The notes below the pieces were generated by a model. That model was not told the origin of the DNA. It was given only the letters and a program-made list of their open reading frames with translations, and ran no database searches. A stretch of 64,000 nt of DNA from positions 26,755-90,754 of the forward strand of contig MPNW01000243.1 of the NCBI GenBank assembly GCA_011800805.1, in the 5' to 3' direction. The position numbers and the translations under genes were made by a program. The DNA comes from Hirudo medicinalis (lineage: Eukaryota; Annelida; Clitellata; Hirudinida; Hirudinidae). Positions 25,474-36,600 of this stretch are shown piece after piece; the first letter of the stretch is position 1; every line of letters starts with the position of its first letter.

Positions 25474-26305
25474 TCAGACTTTCTCCTCAAGGAGACCGTG
25501 CTTGAAGAAGTACATGTATGGTCTGTCATTTTCCCATTTCATCAATGCCAGCATACCATCAGGACTCATTGATTCACCACAGAAGAGTTGGTATTCCTTG
25601 TAGTCACCCAAAACTTCCTTGACAAAGTTTTGAGCGTTTGACTGGAACAATCCAACATCCTCAGGCTTCTCTTTCTCAAGCCTCTCCTTTACTTGCTTCA
25701 TGTAGGTCTTGATGTGAGTCATGTAGTCCTTCTTTCCCAGAGTGTATTCAACAAGCCTTCCATTAAGAACAATGTCAACTCCTTGTTTACTAGTTGACTC
25801 TGCACCCTCATCTGCAATTTCAGCCGATTTGTTACCTCCAATTGCTGATTCATCAATGTCATAGGTATCTGTCCTCATCTGTTGTAATATATTTAATTCT
25901 TAAATCAACCATTTCGTAAAAAGCAATAACGTTTTATAATAATTTAATTTATGAGTACTTATAAAACATTGTTCCGCTGGCTAGCGAAGTCAAAATGCCA
26001 CGCATAAGCATTTCGCTTGTCTTGCAGCGCGTTTTATGTATCAGAACTTTGGCTCCGAATGCAGTCACGTGCACATTCAGAAATTTCGGCTCTGAAACAG
26101 GATTGTGCTAAAGGTCACAATTAATCAAAAAAAAACCAACCGTTCCTTTGACTTTGTAGACAATATTGTGAACAACCTCGATGGGGACGCTGTCAGAGAA
26201 AAGCTCATCTCCTAAATCAAACAATTCATATGATTATTTCATTAAAAAAAGTTCATGCTTGAGAAAAGGTTACAAACCGCTAAAAGCATCCTTGTAAATA
26301 ATCAT
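25474..26305 (-). CDS. TPT1: Translationally controlled tumour protein (TCTP), complete in three exons
   Basis: TCTP is an abundant cytosolic Mss4-like-fold protein linked to growth, calcium binding and anti-apoptotic activity. Exons in transcript order are 26305-26278, 26211-26141 and 25878-25474, giving 167 residues (human has 172). The start MIIYKDAFSGDELFSD matches the conserved family N-terminus. The signature region reads AIGGNKSAE and is followed by GVDIVLN, then GESMSPDGM and a C-terminal FFKHGLLEEKV. All junctions are GT-AG and in phase: the first exon encodes only nine residues plus one base, and an acceptor lies at 25879-25881. The gene is isolated between transposon debris and shows no frame damage, so it appears functional. 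TCTP messages normally carry a 5' pyrimidine tract; I could not define the start site to test this. Confidence 0.95.
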
Positions 26306-26918
26306 TTTGATTGTCAAAATAAAATAAAGAAGGCAGCGAAGTAGAACCGGCCAAACTGGACAACACGCCTCTGCAAAGAACGGAAAAGGAAGGTAGTCAA
26401 AGTTAACTAAAAGCAAATATATAGATGCTGGATTGTTTATTAACTTTATCAAAATAATATATTATATTAATTTATTTAAAAAATAACTCAATATATTCTG
26501 ATTAAAATAATACCAAATTTAATAAATACGAAAAAAAGTCAAATATTTTATACATTACATGGTAGTTTTACAAAATAATCTGCCCACAATCGAAATCTAA
26601 TCATGAAATATATTTTCGTTGTTATGAATGTCTCTACCCTTGTCTACCCCTTGATATTCTTCGAAATCCGTATAAATCGTGTATAAATGATTTATTGATT
26701 ATAAAATTTGCTCCAGTAAATTACGAAAGTTTCCGACATCAATATTTATTACATAAGTATATTATATATATATTATAAGTTTCGATAACTAAATTATAAG
26801 TGACTTTGTTTTACTTGTGTCTTTAGTAAGTTAGTAAAGTCTTTAGTAAGTTTAGTGAAGTTAATTGTTTGTCGTTAATTCACCAGTCGTTAATATACTT
26901 TACTGTCGTAATACACAA
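26306..26918. other. 5' flank of TCTP, nothing further recognised
   Basis: The upstream region of the minus-strand TCTP gene. A possible 5' UTR splice acceptor (ctttgcag, minus strand) lies near 26370. The remainder is AT-rich without recognisable content. Confidence 0.4.
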
Positions 26919-26971
26919 ATAAAAAATTTCCCCCTACCTCGACCGATTTTAAAATCCTGGCTATGCCACTG
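26919..26971 (-). mobile_element. hAT-type MITE end, cagtggcatagccagg family
   Basis: Read on the minus strand it begins cagtggcatagccaggattt and continues through a gg-rich subterminal region. By eye about three quarters of the bases match the element end at 54381. The opposite end of this copy was not found. Confidence 0.55.
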
Positions 26972-27140
26972 ATAAACAGTTGATTATTTGGCTTGTTTTA
27001 TATAATAAATTATGTCTAAAATATTAATTTATATTTAATAAATTTATTAACTAATATAGCCTTCATCTCGCGCCTGCGTCGTTTCATCAATCTCAATTCT
27101 TCTCTTACACCACATAACATAACACTTCTTCACTGGGCTT

Positions 27141-27338
27141 CAGGGGCGCACCCAGATATTTTTCGGGGGAATTTTGATTTTTTAAAAACCTTTTTTTTAA
27201 GTTTTTAACTTTTCAAAGATGATCTTTCTAATGTTATGCCGATAATGTATGTTAAATATCGAGATATCGATAATTAAAACCAGTTAATAAAATAGATATA
27301 TCCATTAATTATTTTAATTAATCCTGGGTGCGCCACTG
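27141..27338. mobile_element. hAT-type MITE, 198 bp
   Basis: Termini caggggcgcacccag (27141) and, inverted from 27338, cagtggcgcacccag differ at one base. The flanking 8-mers ctgggctt and tgaggctt share the last five bases, a decayed duplication. The AT-rich interior encodes nothing. Confidence 0.8.
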
Positions 27339-28177
27339 TGAGGCTTTCATTAAGGCTTTTGCGATATTGCGATTGTCATCAAATTATGCTTCGTGCTTGT
27401 TACTAATATTTAAATTCCAAAAAGGAATTGCTCGAATAAGTCTTTACCTTCCACTCCATATGATTCCGATGGAACTTTCGCCGAATGTCGCACGTCCGGA
27501 TGATAATATGACGAGGGAGCTTACGGCTGCTTAACTGAGCCCTCGCAGCCCCGGTATATGTGCAGGAGGGTGTTCCCATCCAATAAAGAATAATGTTTAA
27601 TTAATTATTATTCTTCCATCAACCCAGCATTTCGTTACATGTAGAGACTCTATATCCAAAATATTATAAATGCAATTCGAAACTAAAAATTTCTGCATTT
27701 TTCATAGATCATCTCCAACAATATATTTTTTTGAAACTTGTAATAAAAATTATTTTTTGAGCTCTTTGGTCATGTGACCTACACAATCACACATTTCGAG
27801 TGCTTATATTTTTGACAAGAGCAGTCGCTGCTGGTTGATCTTACTGGTCCAAAACGAGGTAAAGTAGATCGACTTCCCATACTGCTTTCCGAACAGGATA
27901 TGGCAAAATTGTTGTCTGTCCCAAAGTTTAACTGTTGCATAGCATCTCTCAGAAATTGTTCTTGCAAAGGTTTGAGGTGTTCATGATGTCTTAAAATCCA
28001 CTAACATGGAGTTGTTTGGCCATTTCAAAGAAGTTTGGCTCCCTATTGATTAAAACTCATTACTTACTTTTTTTTGGAGGTTCACCTCACTAGGGAATGA
28101 AGTTTCCATACCCTGGCACTATTCGCAGGAATTGTTGGATGGCATAAATTCCATAATGTGTAGCTCTTTCGCAAGGT
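27339..28177. other. Spacer, nothing recognised
   Basis: Only short open frames on either strand, none with a recognisable motif. Confidence 0.4.
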
Positions 28178-28860
28178 TTGCAGTATACAAGACTAGATCA
28201 AGACGTAAACTCTCGAAAGTGGGATAGAATTCCTAGTCCCTCTTACAGTCAACAAATCTGGCATCACCTGCAGGAAGTGAGTTTGTTTGTCGAGAGTGTA
28301 TCCGATAAACTGGTTTGCAGATTCAGCTGCGCCCTGTGCACCAAGACAAGAACTTGCATTGCTTTGTGCATTGTCAGACCACCCTAACGCTAAAATCGCT
28401 AACACTGCCACTAGAGCATTGAAGCATCACCTTTGGTGCCTCTCTGAAACTCTTATTGCCTTTACCTTCTTTGATGATGATGTTACTATAGAGGACAAGC
28501 GCTTAATAGTCGTCACACTCCAAGAAGTTGAAGGCACAGATGAGCCTCTAATCAAGCTAATTCCAGCAACCAACTGAAGAAACTTCAAATGTTTGTGTCA
28601 AAAGGGACTTCCTTAAGGTTAAATCCCAGTGAGTGGGAATCTCAAGAAGAGTACCGACAAAGATAACCGCATTTTCAATCTCTCCGAGTTGTCAATGACC
28701 TAGCTGAATATAGGGTTGCATTGATTTAAGAGTTCAACTCAGGTTTGACACGCGATACCGAGATATACCTGCTTCAAGTCGTCGAGGACTACAGAAATAA
28801 ATTTTCAGCACCAACTATTAAATCCTTAGCAGTTGATGTCAAACTCCAGTCAATGTTCCA
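28178..28860 (+). pseudogene. Decayed coding copy, probably element-derived
   Basis: A 96-codon frame (28287-28577) includes ALKHHLWCLSETLIAFTFFD followed by a charged region. After frameshifts and a stop, text near 28680-28835 reads LRVVNDLAEYRVALI and then TRDTEIYLLQVVEDYRNKFS. I associate these blocks, from memory only, with a repetitive protein found in several invertebrate genomes, but I cannot name its class. In-frame stops and shifts show that this copy is broken. Parallel stretches of coding-like text joined only by frameshifts argue against a spliced host gene. Confidence 0.45.
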
Positions 28861-29263
28861 GAATTAACAAGTCTAAGGCGTACTTTGTTGTTTTTATAAT
28901 TAACTTTCAGATTGTAACGTTCACAACACAAATTAAACCTAACTTTGACGGAGTTGAGCATGTCCTAAATATTATTATTTTTAGCTATAATTTTTTTTTA
29001 CAGCTTTTCTATAACTGGCATCATGTAATGGAGAACATTGTTCTCAAACTTTTATTTTTTAGAAACACTCTAATATGCAGCATGATTGGAAACAGGTAAG
29101 ACGACGCCTAGCCTAGGAGAGACTTAAATATCACTGTGGATATTCGTTGCTGAATGCGTAGGATATGAAGAAGTGGAGTGACATGGTCATGCTTTCTTTT
29201 GTTCTTATATTCGCTTTCATTAGTATTCAGTCTAGGAATTCATTCAATCAAAAAACTGTATTC

Positions 29264-29396
29264 GTGGCCGCCGAGAGGGCGGCGGCAAGTGCCCATGTTT
29301 TAAAATTTGTGTTGCTTTTCTATTACCAAATTGACATAATATAAGGGGTCAGTGGTTGCTATGCCTAGGAGCCTGAAATTTCTGTCAGCGGCCCTG
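29264..29396 (-). mobile_element. MITE, copy 2 of the GGCCGC(C/T)GACAG family
   Basis: Read on the minus strand it begins cagggccgctgacagaaatt and ends with ctctcggcggcc, in the same order as copy 1 at 15402. At 133 bp it is the shortest copy. This copy shows the cleanest inverted ends (cagggccgc against ggcggcc). Confidence 0.7.
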
Positions 29397-29509
29397 ACTA
29401 TAACGTCAACAATTATTGGATTACTATATATCACTAGTATTAATATAGTATTATACAGTATACTGTATACAGTCAGTTGAACTAATTAAGCACAATCGGA
29501 GTAAAGCAC

Positions 29510-29862
29510 CAGTGACGTCTATAGAAATTTCTGGCCTCTAAACTATGTTTTTTCACGAAAGAAGTTTAAAAAAAACATGTTGTCGTTATCTTAATAATAT
29601 AAGTTTATATTTGGTTGATATCGATGCTATTTAAAATTTTTTTAATTTAATGCAAAAAATGCGTTTTAACAACAAAAATATTTTCTAATCCTTACCAGCA
29701 AGTATTTTTTAAGTAAGTCATTGCAGTTGATTAAGTATGGCAGTAACATAATTTACATAGGCATAAATTATAAAGTTTGCATTGAGATATTTGAAGACCC
29801 GTGCGGAACCTAACAAATTGCCGGGCCGCTGGCCCTTGCTCCCATCCCTCTCAGCGACCCTA
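29510..29862 (+). mobile_element. MITE, copy 3 of the GGCCGC(C/T)GACAG family
   Basis: It begins cagtgacgtctatagaaatt, ends gccgctggcccttgctccca and then ctctcagcgaccct. At 353 bp it is the longest copy, with an AT-rich interior absent from copies 1 and 2. Confidence 0.65.
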
Positions 29863-30102
29863 GAAAGCAGCTTTGCTTCACTTTTATCTTTTCGCACCAA
29901 TGGGTGATGCTAAAATCTTGGGGCGTCAATAAGTTACAAAAAAGTTTTCAAAACAGATATTGAATTCCAGCACATAAAGTACATCGACTTATTAATTGGT
30001 AATGAGGGTCTCCTAGTTTTACAGTTTATTTTTATTATTTCTTTTGTTACTTAATTCATTTCAACATAGAAACATACAAAATAATCACTGACACAGTAGA
30101 TA

Positions 30103-30300
30103 TTGATTCAGGAAAGTTCTGAGGCAGCTAGAGATGCAAGAACAAGAGAACGCCAATACAAGATGATTAAGAGTCCAGCAGGGAGCTTTGATAGTAGATT
30201 CTTTAGCGCTGGGTTGTTGACTGGAACAAGCTTAAAGCACCAACATCGGAGGCTAGTACGGTGGAAGAATTTAAGATTGCCTTAGAGTCTGAAGTCCATT
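30103..30300 (+). pseudogene. LINE reverse-transcriptase tail remnant (CR1/Jockey-like)
   Basis: Across one frameshift the text reads SFDSRFFS then RWVVDWNKLKAP and STVEEFKIALESEVH before a stop. This follows the pattern F-x-x-R-V-x-x-x-W-N-x-L-P, then s-v-x-x-F-K-x-x-L, seen at the C-terminal end of CR1/Jockey-type LINE polymerases. No other part of the element was seen. Confidence 0.5.
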
Positions 30301-30661
30301 AAATAAGAAGTGGTTCTTCAAAACAGGAGACAATCCTTAAGGACCACTATAATCTGTTAAGTTAAGTTAACAATCACAAGCGTTGTCTGTACTATATTAC
30401 ATTTTTTCAGCAACATTTCTTACATAAATCGTAAAATGCCTCGAGCCACTAAATCGTTGCGTTGATTTGTATTCCTAAAATTACCTATTTTTAACAATGA
30501 TTTTAAATTTAATAAGACAAAAATAAAGCACCTATAGAATTACATATATATGCATATATAATAAAAAGTTAACAAAATTGTCTAACTTTTAAAAGCCACC
30601 CTATGTTGGCGCTTTTGCTCGTGAATGTAAACTTGTGGAAATTATTGCTGTATGTCTGGAT

Positions 30662-33600
30662 ATGTCGGGACAAGACGGTTGTGTTGATATAAATGACTTG
30701 TAGGTCTTATTGGCATTGTTGCGGTTATCTGGTTTAATGCTTAATACGTCATTTTCTCGCAAGAATTACATCCATTTATAGATGCTTCCACATTGTTTAA
30801 ACAGTGGCCATTAGAAATATAAATGTAAAAGTGAAATGTTGCAAAAAACGTTGCAAACCATTTTATAACATAAATAAAAATATCTTTAAGTGAAATTCTG
30901 GCTTTTACATGGATATACTGATAATTTTATGAACACAATTTTAATTTTAAGCCAAGCGCAGTGCCTTTTTTAATTAAATCTTGTTAGGAATGAAAATCCT
31001 GATCCTGCAAAGTGGAAAGAACTGGTGATCAGATCTGTGGAGAATGTTCTCCTGCAGACGGATGGTTATTACAAAGTTGTCAGAATAATTAAAGCCATTT
31101 GATTTAATTCATCCTAATTGCAGTTAGAGTTGTGGGTCAGCACAGTGACATCCACACAGGACTGGATTTCATTTTAAATGCCAGTGAAAGATTCCCTGAA
31201 ATTTTTGTCAGAAGTGATAGGCTCAATGGACCAACCTTCAATGATGTACAAAGTGGGTTTGCCTTTTCATTCTTTTCAATTACCACCATCCTTATCGTCT
31301 TCATTATCTAGCTTTGTGATAATTTAACTTTGAAGTTATTTTTTCTCATTTGCTTAATAGGCTTAACAAATTGGATCATCTCCCACTTAATAAGAATTTC
31401 AAGTCTTTTGCCAAAGTTACACATCCATTGCAAAGGGATGAACAAAGATTTGTTATTTGAGAAGCATATCGAAATGGAGTCAAAAATAGAAAATATTTTG
31501 AGTGCATTTGTGCACTTAGTTAGGATCCACAACTTCTCACAGTTTACGGAAATTCTGAAGAATTTTGTAACTTCCCTATTTGACGTGTTTGATGCTCTCG
31601 AGATATTTTTAGAGGATAAATTTCATGCTGCCATCCCTTTGAAACAGTTCCAGAATGACTCATTTCCAAATGAGGAGTTAAAAAAAATAACTGTTCTTTT
31701 GAATGATTCTGATGCTTGCTTTCAGTTGCTGATCATCAATTTGTAAGTCTTCTCATAGTCTGACTATGTTGGCCAGCATGTGCATTCTAATCATTTTGTT
31801 TCTTTCTCAGAAAAGTTGTTCAGGATAACCTGGTGTACAGCTGCTTATTTTCACAAACTCTTCATCACTTTTGGCCACTGGTTTTGAAAATGCTCCAAAT
31901 TGGTGATTGTGCTTTGAAAAGCGTGAGCCTCGCCAGAAGTGGGATTAGTTTTCGGTCGGTTTCATGTTGTTTCTTAATTTCAGGCATCGTTGGAGTTCCT
32001 TCGGAATCTTGCCGAATTTTCGAAACCTTCGTTGGAACAGTATATGGATTTAATAGCTATGCTGTTTGAAATGATTGGTGAAATTCCTTCCATTACTGCT
32101 GATGAGTGAGAAGATGATGATAATAGTTTTACTTAGTCTGAATTCACATGATGACTCTGATCATTCTCAGGTATGCCATGCAACTCCAACAAGAGATTTG
32201 TAAATCTTTGCAGGATCTCGTGAAGTCGAAGGAAATATTTTACTTACATAAAGTATAAAACATACGTCATTTAAATTCTGTTTTAGTAATTCTGCAATTC
32301 ATTAGAGCTCGAGTGTTGACTTTCAAAATTACCTTCAGTTGCCAATTACCAGCTGCATATATTACAACTTGATGGAGGTCTTCAGAGAGCCAGGAATGAA
32401 CAAATTTAATGAGGAAATGAAACTTACTTTTGTGACTTCTGTGACGGAATGTTGCAAATTTATGTGCTCGAGGTCTGAGGAACAGTTTCAAAACAATATT
32501 TCACAACTTATCAGGACCGGACATCAATTGTCGACCTGTGTTCTTTCATCAAAAAATGAATATTTTCTCAAGGTGTCACTTTTCAACTTTAGGAAATTTA
32601 GAATTAAAATTAATAATTATTTGAAGTCAACTTAATTAAGATCCATTTTTAAGATAAATTATCCACCTCATGTTAGATTTTCTGAACATTTCAGTGCTGT
32701 CAACAGTTTTTTTTGCAAGTAACTAAGGCAGAGGTGGAGCATTACTTTTGTGACCTGGTCAAATCAGAATGCTCTTCAGAACCAACAATTCTTGAAATGA
32801 GGTGAATTTACTTGGGTTTAAAACTAAAACTTGTGCAAGTTTAAGGAGTTTTATTTTATTTTGGATCAAGAGAGTTGCAGTGTTCCATGAAGGATGTTTC
32901 TCAGATGTCGCAACACTTGTTTGTGATTCTTGTCGACTTAATTAAAAACTTTGAAGCTTCGTTGTGCAGTCAAAACTTTGTAAGGTTATGAGACTTGGAA
33001 TTGGCAAAACAAGACTGAATTGCGTGTATCAATTTTAGGAGGATTGTGAGAAGCATTTGACACTAATTGGTTGGTTTTATGAAACTCTGTCTCTCAGTTC
33101 TGGTCTTCTCATTAAATACATCACCAACGAAGAAAAAAGGTCGACAATAGTAACTGGGTGGTTGGAGTGATGCAGTTCTGTGATGTTTAAAAGTTAAAAT
33201 TGTTCAACTTTTAAATGCAGCCTGTTCAGGCCATGTGTGTGTGATGAATCTTTAAAACTCCTTCATCTCTTGCTCACTTTTGTGAGTGAAATTTCAAATA
33301 ACAAGGAAAGTGTCAGGAGTTGTTTCAAACAAATAACTTCTCTTTTGATTTGCATTGCTTACATGAGTGGTGAGAACTTAGATGCAAAAATAAATCAATG
33401 TTTGATACAAGCATCGGTTTAACTTTTGCAGACTTATTTGATCTCGATTTTGAACTGTGTTCCTTGGTGATCGGGTTTGCCTCACTCCCCTGGCTCTCAG
33501 TGAGAATTTGTTTTCCAATTGTTTTATGTTTTAGTTCTTAACGGCTCATGAGTTCTCTTTAGTCGGAAATGTCGTGCCTCGATCTGAAGTTGAAAGATTT

Positions 33601-36600
33601 GAAAATTTTCTTCAAGTTATCGGATCGCATATCGGATTACTTTGGTTTGTTCATTGATTAAAATTTTGATTCATTAAGTTGTAACCCTTTATAAATCTTT
33701 TATTAAGTAAATTTATGCATAACTATTTTTGGATATTTGCAACATATATTATATCTTTGTATCTTATAAGACAGTTTGTGTGAGTAGCCTCATTTTGATT
33801 GTTCTCTTTGCATCAACAGAAGAGAAAGCATTGATGGACTGCATATATTTGCTTTGCACAACTTCAAAACCTCACCTGGCCCATCAGTGGAGATTTCATG
33901 CACTGAGAAAAGCTTGGGTTTGTTTTGAAAAAGCTTTAATAAAACATTGTTGATATTAATTTTTCTTGGCTGGTTGAAGTCTGACACAAAAGTCTCCCTC
34001 AAATGTGCCATCCTCGAGAACATGACTGTTGCTCGCCACAGAATCTCAACATTTGGATTGCAATTCACAATTGAAGTCCTGGAGTGGGTGGTGCTTTTTA
34101 ATTGCTTCGTATTTCTTGGCAACATTCCTTGCTTAATTCGAATTTAATCCGCTGTCAATGTCTGAGGTGCTTTTTGTAATGCACAGAGAGGCAATGAAAA
34201 GTTCGGACGAGAGCTTGGAATTATCAGTTGTCAAAGCCTTGAAGGGCCTGCTATGTTCTTTGTCAGGACAGGCCCAAATTACGAGGTACTTCGAGTTTCT
34301 CGATGCATTCGAGGTGGTCAATGTTTTCAAGTTTTTGTGCTTTCAGGCCCGTTGTTCCATTTGTTCCCGAGGAGGATGTAAAAATGAATATTTTCTTCAC
34401 CTGCAAGGAATGCCACTCATTGCAAAGTTAGTTTAAATTGTGTCTTGTTTACTTTGGAATTAGTCATGGACAAGAAATATTTTTATATTTATGTCGTTTG
34501 ACCAGTTTAATTAAATCAAACGACCACAATTTTCTTTAACGGAAAACACTTTTACTCTGACTCGACGTGACATGTTTGCCTGCAAAATGGAACTAAAAAG
34601 CTTTTCAACACTAATTTATTTCAGAGGCTCACGTCACGGAAACGAGTCCAATTGTTGTGGCAAGTATTTCCAGCTCCCAGGTTTCTTCGGTGCTCAAAGT
34701 TCTCAAGAATCTCTTCCACTCCAAGCATCCTGCTGTCAGATTAGGTGTTTTAATTGTTTTTAATTCTCAAACATTTGTTTTTTAATTTAAAGTTTGCTTT
34801 AAAAACATAATTAGACCATGTTTATTTTAAAATTTTTTTAAGGACTGGTGAACTGCTTCAAGGTCTTCTACCTGCACATTCAAAAGTTTTTTGAATCCAA
34901 TAAAACTCTGCTGATTGAATTTGTGGAGGAAGGCCTTTTGATGATGAAGGATTCTGATCGAGGAGTTAGGATGGGATTCAGGTTGTGGTTTAATAATCGT
35001 TTTCATATGTTTTTATGGTTTTGTTAATCGAAATTATTAATCTCTAAAAAATTACTATGTTATATACTTATGTTGTAATGAATGTCGATGCCATGGTTTA
35101 CGACATTTCAGTGAAGTCATCTGCCACCTTTTGCCGCCGAAGATCAACAGAGATGCTGTGGACGAAATGGTCGTGAGATGGATAAATGAATGCATCGACA
35201 TCACCTGCAACTCGGCCTGTTTTGTTGAAACGTTCCTGGTGACGCTTTCACATTTGGCATGGTGATTGTTGTGATTGTTATCATGGTGATTGTTGTGATT
35301 GTTATCATGGTGATTGTTATTGTTATCATGGTGATTGTTGTGATTGTTATCATGGTGATTGTTATTGTTATTCTTGATATGTTCGAGGTGCACCTTAAAT
35401 GCGAGCTAATTACGATGTAATTATATGAATAATACTTCGGGTGTTTCTTCTGAAATTCTTATGCGATTTTCACGCAGGGTTTGCGATGGCGAGTTGTTGC
35501 TGACCTGCGTTTCGATCATCCTTAACATTTACTTCTTCCCAAACGAGGACAAACTTGAAATAATGGCAGAGAAACATGTTCGTATTTCACTCGTCCGTAA
35601 ACGTTTCAATTTTTTAGTTTTAAATTGAAGTTTTTGCTTTAAAGCTGAAACAAATCTGCTCGCACCACGATACAACGATGGATCTTCTTTTCAAAAGATT
35701 TGCTAAACCTATTTGCCAGGTTATGAATGCATTAAGACCAGGTGTGCTAATGAATAGTATAATGTGAAGTTTCTTTATCAGGCAATCACTATTTGCCTCT
35801 ACGAAACGAAGCAGACGAAACCGAATTGGAATGTTCTGGAATTTCTTAAGAAAGTTGCAAACATATTTTTGTTTGAAAGTGCACAGTCTTTTTTGAAAGT
35901 AACAGTCACATTTGATTTGATTTAATTATTTGTTTATTTATTTAGAATTTGTGATAACTATTTGTAACTGATTTAAAGAAAAATGAAGGCCTCATCCTCC
36001 CATTCCTTATCATGAAAGCAGACGACACTGCCTCAATACTTCTGAGGCGTCTGAGCCAAATAATGGATGATGTAAGTGAATGTGATTAATATTGTCATGT
36101 ATCACCTGAACAGTAACAATTGTTGTTGACTAAATTTAATAACTTGAAACAGAAAAGTCACAAAAATTGTTTGCTAAGGACCATCGGTCACATATTCTGC
36201 CACGTTGTGATAACTGCAAAATCAAGGGATGACCACAAAAGGGCTTACGTCTTTCTTGAGGTGCAACATTTTTCTCCTTTATTCCTAATTGTTGTGATTA
36301 CATTTGCCTACATTTCAGAAAGAGGTTGAAATGTCTCTGTACGATTTGCTCAACTATGCTTCTCACATCGACAGCTACTTACTCATTTACCTGAGCGAGT
36401 GTCATGAACAGGTTGACAACGTTTCTATCACCTTTAAATTCACATCAGTTTATGCAAAATATACTTGTGTCAATTTACTTATTTTGTTAATAATGTAATT
36501 AACTTTTCTTGTTTTTGTTATTATTTGCCCAAGGTGCTGCAAGGTCTGAAAATTTGGATGGATGTGAAAAGATATTTCACTGAGGGTCAACCTGAAGTTA

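Noticed and set aside
35055..35393. Minus-strand frame rich in His, Asp and Asn
   Set aside because: Produced by the 24-bp repeat within the ATR gene, antisense to ATR exons.
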